The notes below the pieces were generated by a model, which was not told the DNA's origin, did no database searches, and worked only from the letters and a program-made list of their open reading frames with translations. A DNA stretch of 64,000 bases, from positions 2,914,001 to 2,978,000 of the forward strand of contig NZ_CP102253.1 of assembly GCF_025145845.1 (NCBI RefSeq), written 5' to 3'. The translations under genes and the position numbers were made by a program. The DNA comes from Alistipes shahii WAL 8301 (GTDB lineage Bacteria > Bacteroidota > Bacteroidia > Bacteroidales > Rikenellaceae). The stretch's first letter is position 1; every line of letters starts with the position of its first letter. Below are positions 62,328-64,000 of this stretch, one piece after another.

Positions 62328-63141
62328 TCGTTCCATCGACTATTGTGCGTTATCGCCTTTTCTTTCTGGGCGGCAGACTGTGCGCAGCCTTGAAACGGAG
62401 TCGGACGTGGCTGACTTTGGGTTGATTCGGGAAAAGGTCCGGGTGGAGGGAATAACAGACAGCCCTTTTATTTTCGGCCTTCGGATTTTTCCCGTATGCC
62501 CTGGCGCGGACGAATATGCCGTTGGGTCGCTCCTGTTCCGAAAGATCGTCTTCATTTCGCAAACAGAAACGACATCGTAATTGACGTTCCGGAGGGGGCA
62601 ATGCCCGATAAACACACCGGTCGATAACCGATTCGTCATAGATCGCCCCGGAGATTTGCTAGTTTTCAAAATCAAAGATCCCCGGGGCTTATCGTACGAT
62701 TCAGAAGCGATCGATATTTATGTGAACGGTTCAACATCGCATATAATCGGCTTATCTATCAGGTTCAATCTATTTAGAGACGGGAGAACCAAATATTTAA
62801 AGTCATACGCTCTATATTAGTGTACAAGCGTTTGTCAATGTGTTTATGTTCCTCAATATTCCGGAACGATAACCCATATCCTCCGAGATAGTTTTGTTGT
62901 TCACGATCATTTGATGGAATATAACCATTGGAGGACTGTCTATTTATCATGGTGAAGTCATTCTAAATAAATTATCCAATTTGAAAAATCGGGACATTTT
63001 ATTAAATTTGTATTCAATAACAGGAGTTGTTTGACAAGATGGAACGCAGATGCGAACAAATGCATACGACTGTTTCCTAACCATTACCTGCTATATGCAA
63101 ATAGAGTCATAACTTTTTAAGTTACAACTCTATCTAAAAAT
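62328..63141. other. AT-rich intergenic region without a credible gene
   Basis: No open frame here shows a recognisable domain, signal peptide or family motif. GC content drops sharply after about 62.7 kb. It contains an orphan consensus promoter (62980-63010) and a hairpin TAGAGTCATAACTT/AAGTTACAACTCTA (63102-63132) with two mismatches. The whole looks like decayed DNA at the edge of the accessory block. Confidence 0.6.
62980..63010 (+). promoter_or_regulatory. orphan consensus promoter
   Basis: TTTG (62980-62983), a 19-nt gap and TAAATTTG (63003-63010) match both Bacteroidetes promoter boxes exactly. No gene lies downstream on this strand; the next one (63308-63859) is in the opposite direction. 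A small RNA or a lost gene is possible. Confidence 0.55.
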
Positions 63142-63180
63142 GAATGGATAATACCGAAGTACTATCCATGCGCCCCGTTC
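63142..63180 (+). repeat. right ~40-bp hairpin element (matches 19478-19517 inverted)
   Basis: ATGGATA (63144-63150) and TATCCAT (63163-63169) flank an inner TAC/GTA pair. The plus strand aligns with the minus strand of 19478-19517 at 33 of 40 positions with one gap, including a common CGCCCCGTTC end. It sits at the boundary between the AT-rich stretch and GC-rich genes. Confidence 0.6.
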
Positions 63181-63307
63181 TTCACGATATACGGAACTCT
63201 CCGGCTTAAAATCAAAAATCTGTTTCACGATGCACGGCATCTGTCCCGCATTGTTTGGAAAACGGGTTCGGAACCGGTGCGCATGCCGCCCCCGGTTGCA
63301 GCCGGAT

Positions 63308-63859
63308 TCAGTTGAATTCGATGAGGAGATGCGTCGCCCAGAAAGGATCGGGGGCTTCGCCCGGCAGGGGAAGGGGAGGGGCGAGTTCCCCGGGAAAGAG
63401 CGTGCGCAGGGCATACCCGGCCTCTCCGGTGCGTTCGAGGATCAGTTGGCAGGCTCCGGTGGAGATCGTGCGGGAGGTGCGGACCGTGCGGACAGGGCAT
63501 CCGTTGCGCAGGATGTTGCGAACCGTAGCCCGCTCGGCGGGCGTCAGCTCCGCGTCTGCCGCCAGTCCGCTCGTCCCGACGGGTTCGTCGTAGCGGAACG
63601 ACAGGCGCACCCGGCCGTCGGCTCCGGGGTGCAGGGCGGTGAAAGATTCGGGGAAATCCCGTTGCAGCCGCGCGACGGCTTCCTGCGGAGAAAGGGCGAA
63701 AGTGCGGAGGAATTTGGACCCGGGCATGCGTAGCTGGCCGTCGATCGCCTCGTCGGTAAATCCCGCCCGGCGCAGGCTGTCGCGCAGGGCTTCGTCCGCC
63801 GTTTCGAAATGGGTCAGGACGTGAAAAAGCGTTTCGGGCGAATAGGATATTCGTTCCAT
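63308..63859 (-). CDS. hypothetical cytosolic protein
   Basis: A 183-residue protein I do not recognise. It starts MERISYSPETLFHVLTHFETADEALRD at the complement of 63857-63859. The first ~80 residues are predicted helical (ALRDSLRRAGFTDEAIDGQLR, SPQEAVARLQRDFP); the second half is more beta-like with Pro-rich loops (LFPGELAPPLPLPGEAPDP). No signal peptide, membrane segment or cysteine motif is present. Codon use matches the GC-rich core, so this is likely chromosomal backbone outside the island. The next upstream gene on the same strand ends 6 nt before its start, suggesting an operon. Confidence 0.7.
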   Translation of the reverse strand: MERISYSPETLFHVLTHFETADEALRDSLRRAGFTDEAIDGQLRMPGSKFLRTFALSPQEAVARLQRDFPESFTALHPGADGRVRLSFRYDEPVGTSGLAADAELTPAERATVRNILRNGCPVRTVRTSRTISTGACQLILERTGEAGYALRTLFPGELAPPLPLPGEAPDPFWATHLLIEFN

Positions 63860-63865
63860 CTCCGA

Positions 63866-64000
63866 TCAGGATTTGTTGCGCCGGTAATGCCAGACGGAGA
63901 TGCTTGTGATCACGATTGCGGAGAGCAGGAGCGCGGCGAAAATCCGGAACGGGGTCGTGCCGCTTTCCCAGCCGAAATAATCCTTGACCAGCGACGCGCC
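63866..64000 (-). CDS. C-terminus of an integral membrane protein (cut by window edge)
   Basis: Only the last 44 residues are visible: GASLVKDYFGWESGTTPFRIF, then one membrane helix (AALLLSAIVITSISVWH) and a basic tail ending RRNKS. The stop is the complement of 63866-63868. This looks like the final helix of a transporter or other polytopic protein; the family cannot be told from this fragment. Confidence 0.65.
   Translation of the reverse strand, partial: GASLVKDYFGWESGTTPFRIFAALLLSAIVITSISVWHYRRNKS

Noticed and set aside
62340..62675. Protein-coding gene in the region after the last GH20 (open frames of up to 111 codons on either strand)
   Set aside because: The frames lack any recognisable motif, overlap each other on both strands and end in AT-rich decayed DNA; no start signal is convincing.
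1..64000. CRISPR array, rRNA operon or complete insertion sequence
   Set aside because: No series of regularly spaced direct repeats, no rRNA-like stretches and no transposase with terminal inverted repeats were seen.

Overview
The window looks like the chromosome of a Bacteroidales gut bacterium, most likely Rikenellaceae/Alistipes-like (inference). Supporting signs are the GC-rich core genes, TTTG/TAnnTTTG promoters, a SusC/SusD pair with a hybrid two-component sensor, a CTnDOT-type integrase, and a rseC-rnfBCDGEA operon. 

Core region 1-19.4 kb. It holds rpmA/rplU; a tightly overlapping three-gene operon (degenerate receiver, HEAT-like membrane protein, degenerate GT2-like membrane protein); a CysQ-like phosphatase; a small Cys-rich membrane protein divergent from trkA; a GH3/JAR1-type adenylating enzyme; a deoxynucleoside kinase; an RsmF-like rRNA methyltransferase; a MerR regulator; a Nif3 protein; a coiled-coil zinc-ribbon protein; and nadE followed 3 nt later by rseC and the six Rnf genes. 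The NadE nitrilase domain appears to lack its catalytic cysteine. 

Mobile remnant 19.4-22.2 kb. A tyrosine recombinase with intact catalytic residues (Ser in place of Arg I, as in IntDOT), a frameshifted DUF3408 mobilisation gene, and a gene-free stretch with oriT-like inverted repeats and an orphan promoter. The rest of the conjugative module is missing. 

Polysaccharide utilisation locus 22.2-62.3 kb. A leftward unit (GH3, GH127, DUF4091), an HTCS regulator, a rightward unit (GH20, GH3, GH3, GH20, HGSNAT-like acyltransferase, GH97, GH65, EEP hydrolase), a convergent metallophosphoesterase with its own promoter, and a rightward SusC/SusD unit (discoidin lipoprotein, GH5, beta-helix protein, two paralogous surface lipoproteins, GH20). 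A related ~24-bp motif lies 18-19 nt upstream of a -7-like element in front of each of the three units, so it is the best candidate for the HTCS operator. The enzyme set points to a branched glycan or glycoconjugate with terminal beta-HexNAc, beta- and alpha-glucosyl and arabinofuranosyl units; the exact substrate cannot be read from sequence. 

Right flank 62.3-64 kb. About 1 kb of AT-rich DNA without a credible gene, containing an orphan consensus promoter and a ~40-bp hairpin element that matches, in inverted orientation, one just after rnfA. Two leftward genes of unknown function follow, the second cut by the window edge.
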